Of a stretch of DNA of 64,000 nucleotides, positions 16,450-24,767 are shown piece after piece. The notes beneath the pieces were generated by a model that saw nothing but the letters and a program-made list of their open reading frames with translations, searched no databases and was not told the DNA's origin. The position numbers and the translations under genes are program-made. Origin of the DNA: Cellulomonas sp. Leaf334. GTDB lineage: Bacteria > Actinomycetota > Actinomycetes > Actinomycetales > Cellulomonadaceae. The DNA lies in contig NZ_LMOO01000005.1 of NCBI RefSeq assembly GCF_001424195.1, positions 175,646 through 239,645 of the forward strand, written 5' to 3'. Numbering within the stretch: the stretch's first letter is position 1; every line of letters starts with the position of its first letter.

Positions 16450-17373
16450 GTGCCCCCCAGATCGCCGCTGCCCGCCCGGCACGGTCTCGATGCCGCCCGG
16501 CTCCGCACCCCCGACCGCGACCGTTCCCGTGCGGACGAGTGGTCGACGATGGGCGCATGGCTGCGGGACCGGCTGCCGGAGCACGTCGACGTGGCCGCGA
16601 TGCTGGCGGGGGAGCGGTTCGTCGACGAGGACGGCCGCGAAGTGCGCGAGGACGACCCGTACGCGCCGCACCGGTTCGTGTGGTTCCACCGCGACCTGCG
16701 GCACGAGCCGGAGGTCACGGCGCCGATCCACCTGGTGCACCGCGACGAGCGGCTCGTGGTCGTCGACAAGCCTCCGTTCCTGTCGTCGATCCCGCGCGGC
16801 CGGCACGTCATGCAGAGCGTGGTGGTCCGGTTGCGCGCCGAGCTGGGGCTGCCGGAGCTGTCGCCGCTGCACCGCCTGGACCGGGTCACGTCCGGTCTAC
16901 TCATGATGGCGACGGAGCCCCGGTGGCGCGGGCCGTACCAGAGCCTGTTCGAGCACCGTGCGGTGGACAAGACGTACTGGGCGCTGGCGCCGCTGCGCGA
17001 GGACTTGACGTTCCCGGTCGTGGTGCGCAACCACCTGCGCAAGGAGCGCGGCTCGTGGCAGGCCGAGGTGGTGCCGGGCGCCCCGGTCAACGCGGAGACG
17101 CTCGTGGAGCTCGAGTCCACGGTGGAGGGTCGCGGCATCTACCGGCTGACGCCGCGCACGGGTCGCACCCACCAGCTGCGCGTGCACCTGGACGGCCTCG
17201 GCATCCCGATCGTCGACGACCCGCTGTACCCGGTGGTGCGGGAGGTCGACGTCGACGACTTCAGCCGCCCGCTGCAGCTGCTCGCCGGGGAGGTCGCGTT
17301 CACCGACCCCGTCGACGGCAGCGCGCGCCGGTTCCGCAGCGTCCGACGCCTCCCCCTGTCCGCCGTCGACTGA
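16450..17373 (+). CDS. RluA-family 23S rRNA/tRNA pseudouridine synthase
   Basis: A 307-residue pseudouridine synthase. The catalytic motif is HRLDRVTSGLL with the nucleophile at about D144. It also has the family's VDKPPFLSSIPRG segment (about 105-117), TYWALAPL, and the RTGRTHQLRVHL motif (about 236-247). An N-terminal extension of about 95 residues lacks an S4 domain. It isomerises uridine in structured RNA; the exact site is unknown. GTG 16450 lies 6 bases after a TAGCAT box, without a ribosome site. It is divergent from the Fic gene. Confidence 0.87.
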   Translation: MPPRSPLPARHGLDAARLRTPDRDRSRADEWSTMGAWLRDRLPEHVDVAAMLAGERFVDEDGREVREDDPYAPHRFVWFHRDLRHEPEVTAPIHLVHRDERLVVVDKPPFLSSIPRGRHVMQSVVVRLRAELGLPELSPLHRLDRVTSGLLMMATEPRWRGPYQSLFEHRAVDKTYWALAPLREDLTFPVVVRNHLRKERGSWQAEVVPGAPVNAETLVELESTVEGRGIYRLTPRTGRTHQLRVHLDGLGIPIVDDPLYPVVREVDVDDFSRPLQLLAGEVAFTDPVDGSARRFRSVRRLPLSAVD

Positions 17374-17409
17374 CCGCGGCTACGCTCGTCGCGAGCGAGG
17401 AGGTGCGCC

Positions 17410-17700
17410 GTGGGCCTGAGTGCCCTGTCCCGGCGGTACGCCGTGCTGGTGCTCGCGGTCCTCGTGGTCGTCCTCGTCGCGCTCGTCGCGTCGCCGCCCC
17501 AGCGCGCCGACGCGGCCATCGTGACCGGTCCGGGCGGGGTCACGGTGCACGGCTCGGGCGTGGGGGAGCTCGTCGTCGTGGTCGGCAGCGACCGGACGGT
17601 GTTCCAGGTCGACGGGACGTTCGCGAGCCTCGTCCCGGCGGCTCCCGGCGCCCCGGTGCACGTCGTCCTCGACGGGGAGACCCTCGCGCGGCAGCCGTAG
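17410..17700 (+). CDS. Small secreted or membrane-anchored protein
   Basis: A 96-residue protein. A basic start, then a strongly hydrophobic segment (about residues 10-29), then a small beta-rich, Val/Gly-rich domain. GTG 17410 follows a GAGGAGG ribosome site. The hydrophobic segment could be a signal peptide (cleavage near ADAA) or a single anchor. It lies 36 bases after the pseudouridine synthase gene and ends 5 bases before a convergent gene. I do not recognise the family. Confidence 0.55.
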   Translation: MGLSALSRRYAVLVLAVLVVVLVALVASPPQRADAAIVTGPGGVTVHGSGVGELVVVVGSDRTVFQVDGTFASLVPAAPGAPVHVVLDGETLARQP

Positions 17701-17705
17701 GAGTC

Positions 17706-18308
17706 CTACTGGTCCCAGGTCACCGACGCGAGCATGGCCTCGACGTCGCGGTAGCGGCCCGTGTCGTCGTCCGGGTGGAGGTACCCCACGGCGTAGGTGT
17801 ATCCGCCGTGGTCGACCAGCCAGTCGGTGAGCCGGGGTGGGCTCGTCGCCGCGTACGCGCGGTCGACGCGGACCAGCTCGCCGTACGGGGCGTCGACGAG
17901 CGTCGCGTTCCGGTTCCACACGACGGCGTCCTCGAGAACGTCATCAGCCCCGATGTGCTCGGCGACCGAGCGACGTGCCCCACCGGTCTCCTCGACGGTT
18001 CCGAGGCAGACCGCCAACGCGTAGTGCGACCCGCCGAGGTCGACCGTGAAGGAGCCTGAGCCGGGGACGTTTCGGCTGTCCTCCGGGACCGGGGAGGAGA
18101 GCGAGAGGCCCGGACAGTCCGCCGGGGTCACGTGGAGCACGTAGGGCAGCGCGACGGCCGGGTCCGCGGTGAGCGTCTCGACCGGCCACAGGGCGGGGTC
18201 GCCACCGGGCCGCGTCGTCGGCCAGAGCGCGATGGCGGCGGTCGCGGCGACGGCGGTCGCAGCCACGGCGGTGACGGTGACCAGGATCGTCCTGGTCCTG
18301 CGGCGCAC
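17706..18308 (-). CDS. Membrane-anchored protein of unknown function
   Basis: A 200-residue protein with an N-terminal hydrophobic segment (about residues 8-29, TILVTVTAVAATAVAATAAI) followed by an extracytoplasmic domain with two Cys residues (DCPGLS, AVCLGTVEE) that could form a disulfide. GTG 18308 follows GGGAGGG. A TACTCT -10 box and a 12-bp palindrome lie just upstream, so the gene may be regulated. The C-terminal half (LTDWLVDHGGYTYAVGYLHPDDDTGRYRDVEAMLASV) looks like a fitness/solute-sensing fold, but no family is recognised. Confidence 0.6.
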   Translation of the reverse strand: MRRRTRTILVTVTAVAATAVAATAAIALWPTTRPGGDPALWPVETLTADPAVALPYVLHVTPADCPGLSLSSPVPEDSRNVPGSGSFTVDLGGSHYALAVCLGTVEETGGARRSVAEHIGADDVLEDAVVWNRNATLVDAPYGELVRVDRAYAATSPPRLTDWLVDHGGYTYAVGYLHPDDDTGRYRDVEAMLASVTWDQ

Positions 18309-18324
18309 GGGTCCCTCCCAGATC

Positions 18325-18342
18325 TCGAGCGCTCGAAGAGTA
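18325..18342 (-). promoter_or_regulatory. Promoter with 12-bp palindromic operator candidate
   Basis: TCGAGCGCTCGA (18325-18336) is a perfect 12-bp palindrome directly downstream of a minus-strand -10 box TACTCT (18342-18337). It therefore covers the expected transcription start of the gene at 18308. Confidence 0.4.
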
Positions 18343-18415
18343 GGTGAGGTGCGGGTCGCCGACGGTACGGCTCACCCGTTCGGAGCAGGCGCAGGGACCA
18401 GCAGGCCGTCGCGCG

Positions 18416-19474
18416 TCAGTGGTCGTGACGGTGGTGGGCGTCGGGGTAGTGCTCGTGGGTGTGGGTGACCGCGTCGTGGGTGTGCACGTGCCGATGGCGG
18501 ACGCCCGCGCCGACGGGCTCCGGGTGCTCGTGGTCGTGGTGGCCGTCGTCGTGGGTGTGCCAGTGGTCGTGCGTGACGGCGTGGTGGGTGTGCTCGTGGC
18601 CGTGCTCCTCGCTCAGGTGCAGCCACGTCCCGACGGCCATCAGCGCACCCGCGACCACCAGCTGCCGGGTCACCGCGTCACCGAGGGCGACCGCGAGGAC
18701 GGCACCGAAGAACGGTGCGACGGAGAAGTACGCGCCGGCGCGTGCGGTGCCGACGTGGCGCAGCCCCACGATGAACAGGACGAGGCTCAACCCGTACGCG
18801 ACGAAGCCGAGGACCAGGGCGGCCCCGGTCGCGCGCAGGGTGGGGAGCTGGGCGCCGAGCACGAGCGCCAGGACGAGGTTCGTCGGGCCGGCGACCGAGC
18901 CCTTGACGGCGACGAGCCAGGTCGCGTCGGTCAGCGAGACCTTGCGGGTCAGGTTGTTGTCGAGCGCCCAGCACGCGCACGCACCGACGACCGCGAGCGC
19001 GGGCCACACGCTGGTGACCTGCGCCTGCCCCGTCGGTACGGCGATCACGACGGCCCCGGCGACGATGGCGAGCATCCCGAGCACGACGCGTCGGCCGGCG
19101 GGCTCGCGGAACACGACCCACGCGATCACGGCCGTCAGGACGCCCTCCGCGTTCAGCAGCAGCGACGCCCCGGACGCCGGCATCGACGCCAGGCCGAACA
19201 TCAGCAGCACCGGTCCGGCGATCCCGCCGGCGACGACGGCCCCGGCGAGCCACGGCACCTCGTGGCGGGCGAGGCGGACCCGGGGTGCTCGTCGGACGAG
19301 CCGCCAGGTCCACATCCCCACGCCGGCGCCGACGTAGAGCAGGCCGGCCAGCAGCCAGGGGCTGACCTCGCCGAGCAGGAGCTTGGCCAGGGGCGCGCTG
19401 GCGCCGAACAGCACGGCCGCCAGCAGGGCGGCGCGCACCCCTGCGTTCCGCAGGCCGCGCGACGAGTCGGTCAC
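18416..19474 (-). CDS. DMT/EamA-family transporter with a His-rich C-terminal tail
   Basis: A 352-residue transporter. The first 285 residues hold about ten membrane segments with two EamA repeats (AALLAAVLFGASAPLAKLLL and ALAVVGACACWALDNNLTRK begin the halves). The last 67 residues are cytoplasmic or exposed and contain 25 His residues in HxH and HxHDH runs with Asp/Glu. Such tails bind Zn, Ni, Co or Cu in metal transporters, so this DMT protein may move or be gated by a transition metal; this is inference. GTG 19474 was chosen because it gives a normal N-terminus (VTDSSRGLRNAGVRAALLAA). It lies 17 bases after the APC permease stop on the same strand. Confidence 0.82.
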   Translation of the reverse strand: MTDSSRGLRNAGVRAALLAAVLFGASAPLAKLLLGEVSPWLLAGLLYVGAGVGMWTWRLVRRAPRVRLARHEVPWLAGAVVAGGIAGPVLLMFGLASMPASGASLLLNAEGVLTAVIAWVVFREPAGRRVVLGMLAIVAGAVVIAVPTGQAQVTSVWPALAVVGACACWALDNNLTRKVSLTDATWLVAVKGSVAGPTNLVLALVLGAQLPTLRATGAALVLGFVAYGLSLVLFIVGLRHVGTARAGAYFSVAPFFGAVLAVALGDAVTRQLVVAGALMAVGTWLHLSEEHGHEHTHHAVTHDHWHTHDDGHHDHEHPEPVGAGVRHRHVHTHDAVTHTHEHYPDAHHRHDH

Positions 19475-19491
19475 GGCCCCATCATCGCGCG

Positions 19492-20856
19492 TCAGCCCTT
19501 CAGCCTCGCCGGGTCCGCGTCGACCTTGCCGACGACCAGCCGGTTGATCACGTACAGCACGACGCCGACGCCGAGCAGCAGCCCGGCGCGCAGGTAGACG
19601 TCGGCGTCGCGGCCCGTGACCGGGGACGCCAGCACGAGCGACACCAGCGCACCGACCACCGGCACCCATGTGGGGGCGCGGAACGAGGGGCCGTCGTCGC
19701 CCTCGGCGGGCTCGTCGTCGGGCGCCTTGCGCAGCACCAGCACGGAGATGTTCACGACGACGAACACCAGCAGCAGGAGCAGGACCGTCGTGTCGGCCAG
19801 CCCGGCCAGGTCGCCGGTGCTCACCAGGGTCAGGGCGATGAGCACGGTGAACGCGATGGCCACGTACGGCGTCTGGCGGGTCTTGTGCACCCGGCCGAGC
19901 ACCTTCGGCACGATGCCCTCGCTGGACATCCCGTAGACGAGCCGCGACGCCATGATCATGTTGATGAGCGCGGTGTTGGTGACCGCGAGCAGCGCGATCA
20001 CGGCGAACAGCCCGGGCGGGAACGTCAGGCCGGCCACCTTGACCACTTCGAGGAGGGGACCGGTGGACTCGGCGAGCGTCTCGGTGTCCACGAGCATCGA
20101 CGTGGTGAACGCGACGCCCAGGTAGATGACGCCCGCGACGGCGAGGCCCCCGAAGAGCGCGCGCGGGAAGTCCCGACGCGGTCTCTGCGTCTCCTCGGCC
20201 AGGTTGACGGAGTCCTCGAAGCCGAGGAGCGCGTAGAACGCGAGGGCGGTCGCGCCGAGGACGGCGACGAGCGGAGCGCCCTCGGTCTCGAGCTCGAGCG
20301 TGCGGGCCGGCTCGCCGTCGCCGCTGACCAGGGCCCACGCCCCGATCGCGAGGATCACCAGCAGCCCTGTCGCCTCCACGATGGTGAGCACCACGTTGAC
20401 GCGGACCGACTCCGAGATGCCGAGGAGGTTCACGGCGGAGATCGCCAGCAGGAAGACCCACGCGGCGGCCAGCGTCGGGACCGTGTAGAACTCCGCGAGG
20501 TAGTCGCCGCCGAACGCGCGGGCCGCCGCGGACGCGCTGGTGACGCCGGACATCATCACGGCGAACGCGACCATGAACGTGAGGAACGGGCGTTTGAACG
20601 CACGGTTCGCGTACAGCGCGGCGCCGGCGGCCTGCGGGAACCTGCCGACGAGCTCCGCGTACGACGCGGCGGTCAGCCCGGCGAGGACGAACGCGCACAG
20701 GAACGGCAGCCAGATCGCGCCCCCGACCTCCGCGGCGATCTTCCCGGTCAGCGCGTAGATCCCGGCGCCGAGGATGTCGCCGACCACGAACAGGATCAGC
20801 ACCTTGCGGCCGATGGTGCGCTTCAACGGGGTGTACATGACCTTCTGCTCGCTCAT
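19492..20856 (-). CDS. APC-family amino acid permease
   Basis: A 454-residue permease with about 12 membrane segments. The N-terminal GDILGAGIYALTGKIAAEVGG (about 27-47) is the conserved first-helix motif of APC transporters, and YALLGFEDSVNLAEET (about 222-237) is the helix 6 region. It probably imports an amino acid or amine by proton symport; the substrate is not predictable. ATG 20856 follows an AGGGGG ribosome site. It is upstream of the His-tailed DMT gene and may be co-transcribed with it. Confidence 0.88.
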   Translation of the reverse strand: MSEQKVMYTPLKRTIGRKVLILFVVGDILGAGIYALTGKIAAEVGGAIWLPFLCAFVLAGLTAASYAELVGRFPQAAGAALYANRAFKRPFLTFMVAFAVMMSGVTSASAAARAFGGDYLAEFYTVPTLAAAWVFLLAISAVNLLGISESVRVNVVLTIVEATGLLVILAIGAWALVSGDGEPARTLELETEGAPLVAVLGATALAFYALLGFEDSVNLAEETQRPRRDFPRALFGGLAVAGVIYLGVAFTTSMLVDTETLAESTGPLLEVVKVAGLTFPPGLFAVIALLAVTNTALINMIMASRLVYGMSSEGIVPKVLGRVHKTRQTPYVAIAFTVLIALTLVSTGDLAGLADTTVLLLLLVFVVVNISVLVLRKAPDDEPAEGDDGPSFRAPTWVPVVGALVSLVLASPVTGRDADVYLRAGLLLGVGVVLYVINRLVVGKVDADPARLKG

Positions 20857-20977
20857 CGTCGCCCCCTGGCTCGTGGACCCGCCTTCCGCACAGTGTTCTG
20901 CCGGAACCCGCCCGCCGCGCGTCGACGCGGAACCCTGCCTACGCTCGGACACTCAGCCGAGATCGGGAGGACTGCGC

Positions 20978-21301
20978 ATGATCAAGCGAGTCGTGTTCGT
21001 GGCGGGCGTCACCGCGGGGTACCTGTTCGGCACTCCCTCCGGGCGTCGGCAGCTGGACAAGATGAAGGTCTGGGCCGTGGACGTCTGGCATGACCCGCGC
21101 GTGCAGGAGCACGTGCAGGAGTACGAGGCGCAGGCGGCCGCGTTCGCGAAGAAGCAGGGCGCCGCGGTTTGGGAGAAGGCCGTGGACTCGGCCAAGAGCG
21201 CGGTGTCGTCGTCGACCACGAAGTACCCGACGAACGACGCGTCGCCGACCGTCGTGGAGCCCATCCTCGACGCGGACGACGCCAACCCCGGGCAACGGTG
21301 A
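20978..21301 (+). CDS. Small YtxH-like membrane-associated protein
   Basis: A 107-residue protein. A short hydrophobic N-terminus (MIKRVVFVAGVTAGYLFGTPSGR) is followed by a basic/aromatic region and an Ala/Glu-rich helix, the general shape of YtxH-domain envelope proteins. ATG 20978 follows GGGAGG. The stop TGA overlaps the GTG of the next gene in a GTGA junction, so the two are probably coupled. The function is unknown. Confidence 0.65.
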   Translation: MIKRVVFVAGVTAGYLFGTPSGRRQLDKMKVWAVDVWHDPRVQEHVQEYEAQAAAFAKKQGAAVWEKAVDSAKSAVSSSTTKYPTNDASPTVVEPILDADDANPGQR

Positions 21302-21789
21302 GACCTGCCCCGCTGCCCGTCGCCCCGGGGCAGGAGTCGGTCTGGGACTACCCGCGGCCGCCCCGGGTGGAGACGACGCCCGAGCTCGTGGCCGTGACGT
21401 TGGGCGGTCTGCCCGTCGCGACGACCACCGACGCCGTCCGCGTGCTCGAGACCAGCCACCCGCCGGTGTACTACCTGCCGTTCGACGCGTTCGAGCCGGG
21501 CGTGCTGGAGGGTGCGGTCGGTGCGTCGGTGTGCGAGTTCAAGGGTGTCGCGTCGTACGTGTCGGTCCGGGTGGGTGACCGGCTGCTGTCGCGCGTCGGC
21601 TGGACGTACCCCCGGCCCCTCCCGGGGTACGAGGTCCTCACCGACCGGGTCGCCCTGTACGCCCGTGACCTGCGCTGCACGGTGGACGGTGAGGTCGTCC
21701 AGCCGCAGGCCGGGGAGTTCTACGGAGGTTGGATCACGTCGCGCGTCGTCGGACCGTTCAAGGGATCTCCGGGCTCCCGCGGCTGGTGA
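21298..21789 (+). CDS. DUF427 domain protein
   Basis: A 163-residue soluble protein. The segment around ETSHPPVYYLPFDAFEPGVL (about 44-63), then CEFKGVASYVSV and WTYPRPLPGYEVLTDRVALYA, is typical of DUF427, a small beta-barrel family of unknown function common in actinobacteria. The final FYGGWITSRVVGPFKGSPGSRGW matches the family end. GTG 21298 overlaps the stop of the preceding gene by 4 bases. Confidence 0.85.
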   Translation: MRPAPLPVAPGQESVWDYPRPPRVETTPELVAVTLGGLPVATTTDAVRVLETSHPPVYYLPFDAFEPGVLEGAVGASVCEFKGVASYVSVRVGDRLLSRVGWTYPRPLPGYEVLTDRVALYARDLRCTVDGEVVQPQAGEFYGGWITSRVVGPFKGSPGSRGW

Positions 21790-21792
21790 CCG

Positions 21793-21822
21793 TTGACATG
21801 TGACCAATTGGTCACCTAACGT
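21793..21822 (+). promoter_or_regulatory. Promoter with perfect 16-bp operator between -35 and -10
   Basis: TTGACA (21793-21798) and TAACGT (21817-21822) are separated by 18 bases. The perfect palindrome GTGACCAATTGGTCAC (21800-21815) fills the spacer. The -10 box ends 7 bases before ATG 21830, so the mRNA is probably leaderless and autorepressed. Confidence 0.8.
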
Positions 21823-21829
21823 GGTCGGC

Positions 21830-22657
21830 ATGGACGAGGACCTGGTGTTCAAGGCACTTGCGGACGCCACCCGTCGCCACCTGCTCGACCAGCTCTACAC
21901 GCGTGACGGCCGCACGCTGACGGAGCTCGAGGAGGGCCTCGACATGACCCGGTTCGGGGTCATGAAGCACCTCAAGGTGCTGGAGGAGGCGGGCCTCGTC
22001 GTCCCCCGACGATCAGGGCGGGAGAAGCTCCACTTCCTCAACGCCGTCCCGATCCAGCTGATCCACGAGCGGTGGATCGACAAGTACGACGTGCTCGGCG
22101 CCGAGCGCCTGCACGCGCTGACCGACCTCAAATCAGCCCTGGAGAGCACCATGACCACGCAGACCGACACGGCCACCACGACCGTCCTCGTCAACCGCAT
22201 CTGGATCAAGGCCGACACCGCCACCGTGTGGAAGGCCATCACCTCGCCCGAGTGGAACGCCCGGTACGGCTACAAGAGCGCGTCGACGTTCGACCTCACC
22301 CCCGGCGGCGCGGCCGCCACGTTCCCGTCCGCGGACATGGTCGCCTACGGCGTCGCCGCCGACCAGCCGATCCTCGACGGCGAGGTGCAGGAGGTCGTCG
22401 AGGGCTCACGCCTCGTGCTCACCTGGCGCACGCTCTGGGACGACGAGGCGCGCGCCGAGGGGTTCACGCGGCTGACCTACGAGCTCGAGGAGCGCGGCGC
22501 GGGGATCACCCAGCTGACCGTCCTCCACGACGTGACCGGTGCCCCGCGCACCGCGTCGCTCGTCTCCGGCGACCTGCCCGAGTTCGGCGGCGGCTGGCCG
22601 CAGATCCTGTCGGACCTCAAGACGCTCCTGGAGACGGGTTCGTCCCTCGAGGCCTGA
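21830..22657 (+). CDS. ArsR-family regulator fused to an SRPBCC (AHSA1) domain
   Basis: A 275-residue fusion. Residues 1-105 are a winged helix-turn-helix of the ArsR type (VFKALADATRRHLLDQLY, then MTRFGVMKHLKVLEEAGLVVPRRSGREK). Residues about 120-275 are an SRPBCC/AHSA1 ligand-binding domain (IWIKADTATVWKAITSPEWN, ending GGWPQILSDLKTLLETG). In most genomes these are two adjacent genes, so the fusion puts repressor and putative ligand sensor in one chain. A perfect operator palindrome lies in its own promoter. The last 41 bases overlap the convergent gluconokinase gene. Confidence 0.88.
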   Translation: MDEDLVFKALADATRRHLLDQLYTRDGRTLTELEEGLDMTRFGVMKHLKVLEEAGLVVPRRSGREKLHFLNAVPIQLIHERWIDKYDVLGAERLHALTDLKSALESTMTTQTDTATTTVLVNRIWIKADTATVWKAITSPEWNARYGYKSASTFDLTPGGAAATFPSADMVAYGVAADQPILDGEVQEVVEGSRLVLTWRTLWDDEARAEGFTRLTYELEERGAGITQLTVLHDVTGAPRTASLVSGDLPEFGGGWPQILSDLKTLLETGSSLEA

Positions 22658-23207
22658 GCGGGTCGTCACGGGCCGGTCGCTGCGGCGACCGGCCCGTCGA
22701 CGTCCGCAGCAGACGCAGGGCCTCGTCGACGATGGCGTCCGGCGGGCCGGCGACCGGGACGTCCACCCCGTCCTCGTCGGGACCCAGCGGTTCGAGCGTC
22801 GCCAGCTGGCTGGCCAGGAGCGTCGCCGGCATGAAGTGACCGGTCCGCACCGCGAGCCGCCGCTGCAGCTCCTCGGGCGGCACGACCAGGTGCACGAACC
22901 GCACACGACCGTGGGCGGTGCGCAGGAGGTCGCGGTACGAGCGACGCAGCGACGAGCACGTCACGACGGTCGGTCCGCCCGCTGCTGACATCGCGTCCCG
23001 GATCGCCCGCAGCCACGGACCGCGGTCGGCGTCGGTGAGCGCCCGGCCCGCCCGCATGGCCTCAACGTTCGCCGCCGGGTGCAGGTCGTCGCCCTCGACC
23101 ATCGGCCGCCCCAGCCGCTCGGCCAGGAGCAGCGCGGCCGTCGACTTCCCGGTCCCGGACACCCCCATCACGACGAGGTGCTCGGGCAGGCTGCTCACGC
23201 CGCCCAC
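22617..23207 (-). CDS. gntK: Gluconokinase
   Basis: A GntK-type kinase of about 196 residues that phosphorylates D-gluconate to 6-phosphogluconate with ATP, feeding the pentose phosphate pathway. Walker A is GVSGTGKST, followed by the family motif EGDDLHPAANVEAMRAGRALTDADRGPWL and by TCSSLRRSYRDLLR. The C-terminal RTGHFMPATLLASQLATLEPL is typical. Start options are GTG 23207 (best ribosome site, GGAGG about 8 bases upstream), GTG 23198 and ATG 23228. The tail overlaps the ArsR-SRPBCC gene. No gluconate transporter is adjacent. Confidence 0.88.
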   Translation of the reverse strand: MGGVSSLPEHLVVMGVSGTGKSTAALLLAERLGRPMVEGDDLHPAANVEAMRAGRALTDADRGPWLRAIRDAMSAAGGPTVVTCSSLRRSYRDLLRTAHGRVRFVHLVVPPEELQRRLAVRTGHFMPATLLASQLATLEPLGPDEDGVDVPVAGPPDAIVDEALRLLRTSTGRSPQRPARDDPLRPRGTNPSPGAS

Positions 23208-23233
23208 CCTCGCACGCCTCCACGACATCCCGC

Positions 23234-23422
23234 GGCGAACTCGTCCCTCCGCGCCGACCGCGTCCCTCGCCGCCGAACTCGTCCCTCGCCGCCGAACTCG
23301 TCCCTCGCCGCCGAACTCGTCTGTTGCAACCGACGAGTTCGGCCGCAACTGACGAGTTCGCGCAACTGAAGGGCTCGGCCGCGACGTCGAGTTCGGCCGC
23401 AACCGACGAGGTCGGCGCCGAG
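23234..23422. repeat. Cluster of 18-19-bp palindromic repeats, left of the MFS gene
   Basis: About four forward units (core GAACTCGTCCCTCGCCGCC, period 19) run into about four units of roughly inverted orientation (core CGACGAGTTCGGCCGCAAC, period 17-19). At the turn, a hairpin with exact 12-bp arms GCCGAACTCGTC (23310-23321) and GACGAGTTCGGC (23332-23343) encloses a loop holding the palindrome GTTGCAAC. The same family recurs at 24768-24848. Confidence 0.8.
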
Positions 23423-23464
23423 CGACAAGAGGCAAGCCCGGACCGGACGCGTTGCTCGGGCAAC

Positions 23465-23470
23465 TAAACT
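23465..23470 (+). promoter_or_regulatory. -10 box (TAAACT) of a probable leaderless promoter
   Basis: TAAACT ends 6 bases before ATG 23477; no ribosome site is present. Confidence 0.5.
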
Positions 23471-23476
23471 CGTCCG

Positions 23477-24760
23477 ATGCCCTCGTTCGTCGTCGACACC
23501 ACGCCGCTGCGCGTCAGTCCGGCGTTCCGACGGCTCTGGTGGGGGCTGGCGGTCTCGAACCTCGGGGCGCAGCTGACGGTCGTCGCGGTCGGGCTGCAGG
23601 TGTACTCGATCACGGGGTCGACGGCATCGGTCGGTCTGCTCGGGCTGTGCGCGCTGGTGCCGCTGGTGGTCTTCGGCCTGTACGGCGGGGCGATCGTCGA
23701 CCACTACGACCGGCGTCGGGTCGCGCTCGTGGCGTCGCTGGTGTCGTGGGTGGCGACGATCGGGCTGGCCGTGCAGGGGTGGCTCGGAAACACCCAGGAG
23801 TGGGTGCTGTTCGCGCTGGTCGCGGTGCAGTCGGGGGCGTTCGCGGTGAGCTCGCCCGCACGGTCGGCGATCATCCCGCGGCTGCTCGACCCGAAGCTGC
23901 TGCCCGCCGCGAACGCCCTGCAGACCCTCGGGTTCAGCGTCGCGTTCACGGTCGGACCGCTGCTGGGTGCCGCGCTCGTGGCGGCGTTCGACTACGGCGT
24001 CGCCTACACGGTCGACGCCCTCCTGTTCACGGCCGCCCTGTTCGCGGTCGTCCGGCTCCCCGCACAACCGCCGCTGCCGTCGGAGACGCGTCGCGAGCGC
24101 GTGGGCCTGGGCTCGGTGGTCGACGGGTTCCGCTACCTGGGCACGCAGCGCAACGTGCGGATGACGTTCGCCGTGGACCTCGTCGCGATGATCACGTCGT
24201 CGCCGCGCGTGCTGTTCCCGGCGGTCGGACTGGTCTACCTGGGCGGCGGCGCGACGACCACCGGCGTGATGGCCGCGTCCGCGGCGGTCGGCGTCGGCCT
24301 GGCGGGGCTGTTCTCCGGCGGGCTCGCGCGGATCCGCTGGCAGGGGCGGATCATCGCGGTCGCCATCACGGTCTGGGGGCTCGCCATCGCGGGGTTCGGG
24401 CTGACGCTGGTGCTGGCCGGCCGGTCGCACCCCGACCAGGTGCTCTGGCTCGCGCTCGCGATCGCCGTCCTCATGCTGGTGGTCGCCGGGGCCAGCGACG
24501 CGATCAGCTCGGTGTTCCGGCAGACCATCCTGCAGACGGCGACGCCCGACGACATGCGCGGCCGGCTGCAGGGCGTGTTCATCGTCGTCGTCGCCGGCGG
24601 ACCCCGCCTGGGCGAGGCGCTGCTGGGCGGGGCGGCGTCGAAGGTCGGCGAGGGCTGGGCCGCGGTGGTCGGCGGCTGTCTGTGCGTGATCCTGCTGTGG
24701 GTGCTGGTCCGCTCCCAGCGCTCGTTCTGGAACTACGACGCCCGCCACCCGGTGCCCTGA
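23477..24760 (+). CDS. MFS transporter (EntS/efflux type)
   Basis: A 427-residue major facilitator with 12 expected membrane segments. The loop GGAIVDHYDRRRVAL (about 74-88) is the MFS motif A. The overall pattern (FRRLWWGLAVSNLGAQLTVVA at the N-terminus, DAISSVFRQTILQTATPDDMRGRLQG near 345-370) matches the EntS/MFS_3 group of drug or siderophore exporters. ATG 23477 lies 6 bases after a TAAACT box without a ribosome site. The gene is bracketed on both sides by the same family of palindromic repeats, which might mark an acquired unit. Confidence 0.87.
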   Translation: MPSFVVDTTPLRVSPAFRRLWWGLAVSNLGAQLTVVAVGLQVYSITGSTASVGLLGLCALVPLVVFGLYGGAIVDHYDRRRVALVASLVSWVATIGLAVQGWLGNTQEWVLFALVAVQSGAFAVSSPARSAIIPRLLDPKLLPAANALQTLGFSVAFTVGPLLGAALVAAFDYGVAYTVDALLFTAALFAVVRLPAQPPLPSETRRERVGLGSVVDGFRYLGTQRNVRMTFAVDLVAMITSSPRVLFPAVGLVYLGGGATTTGVMAASAAVGVGLAGLFSGGLARIRWQGRIIAVAITVWGLAIAGFGLTLVLAGRSHPDQVLWLALAIAVLMLVVAGASDAISSVFRQTILQTATPDDMRGRLQGVFIVVVAGGPRLGEALLGGAASKVGEGWAAVVGGCLCVILLWVLVRSQRSFWNYDARHPVP

Positions 24761-24767
24761 CCCACTC

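Noticed and set aside
20774..20977. Upstream extension of the YtxH-like gene
   Set aside because: The in-frame extension overlaps the APC permease start region and lacks a ribosome site, whereas ATG 20978 follows GGGAGG and gives a normal N-terminus.
23234..23422. CRISPR array
   Set aside because: Units are 17-19 bp, contiguous and change orientation at the centre. There are no unique spacers and no cas genes.
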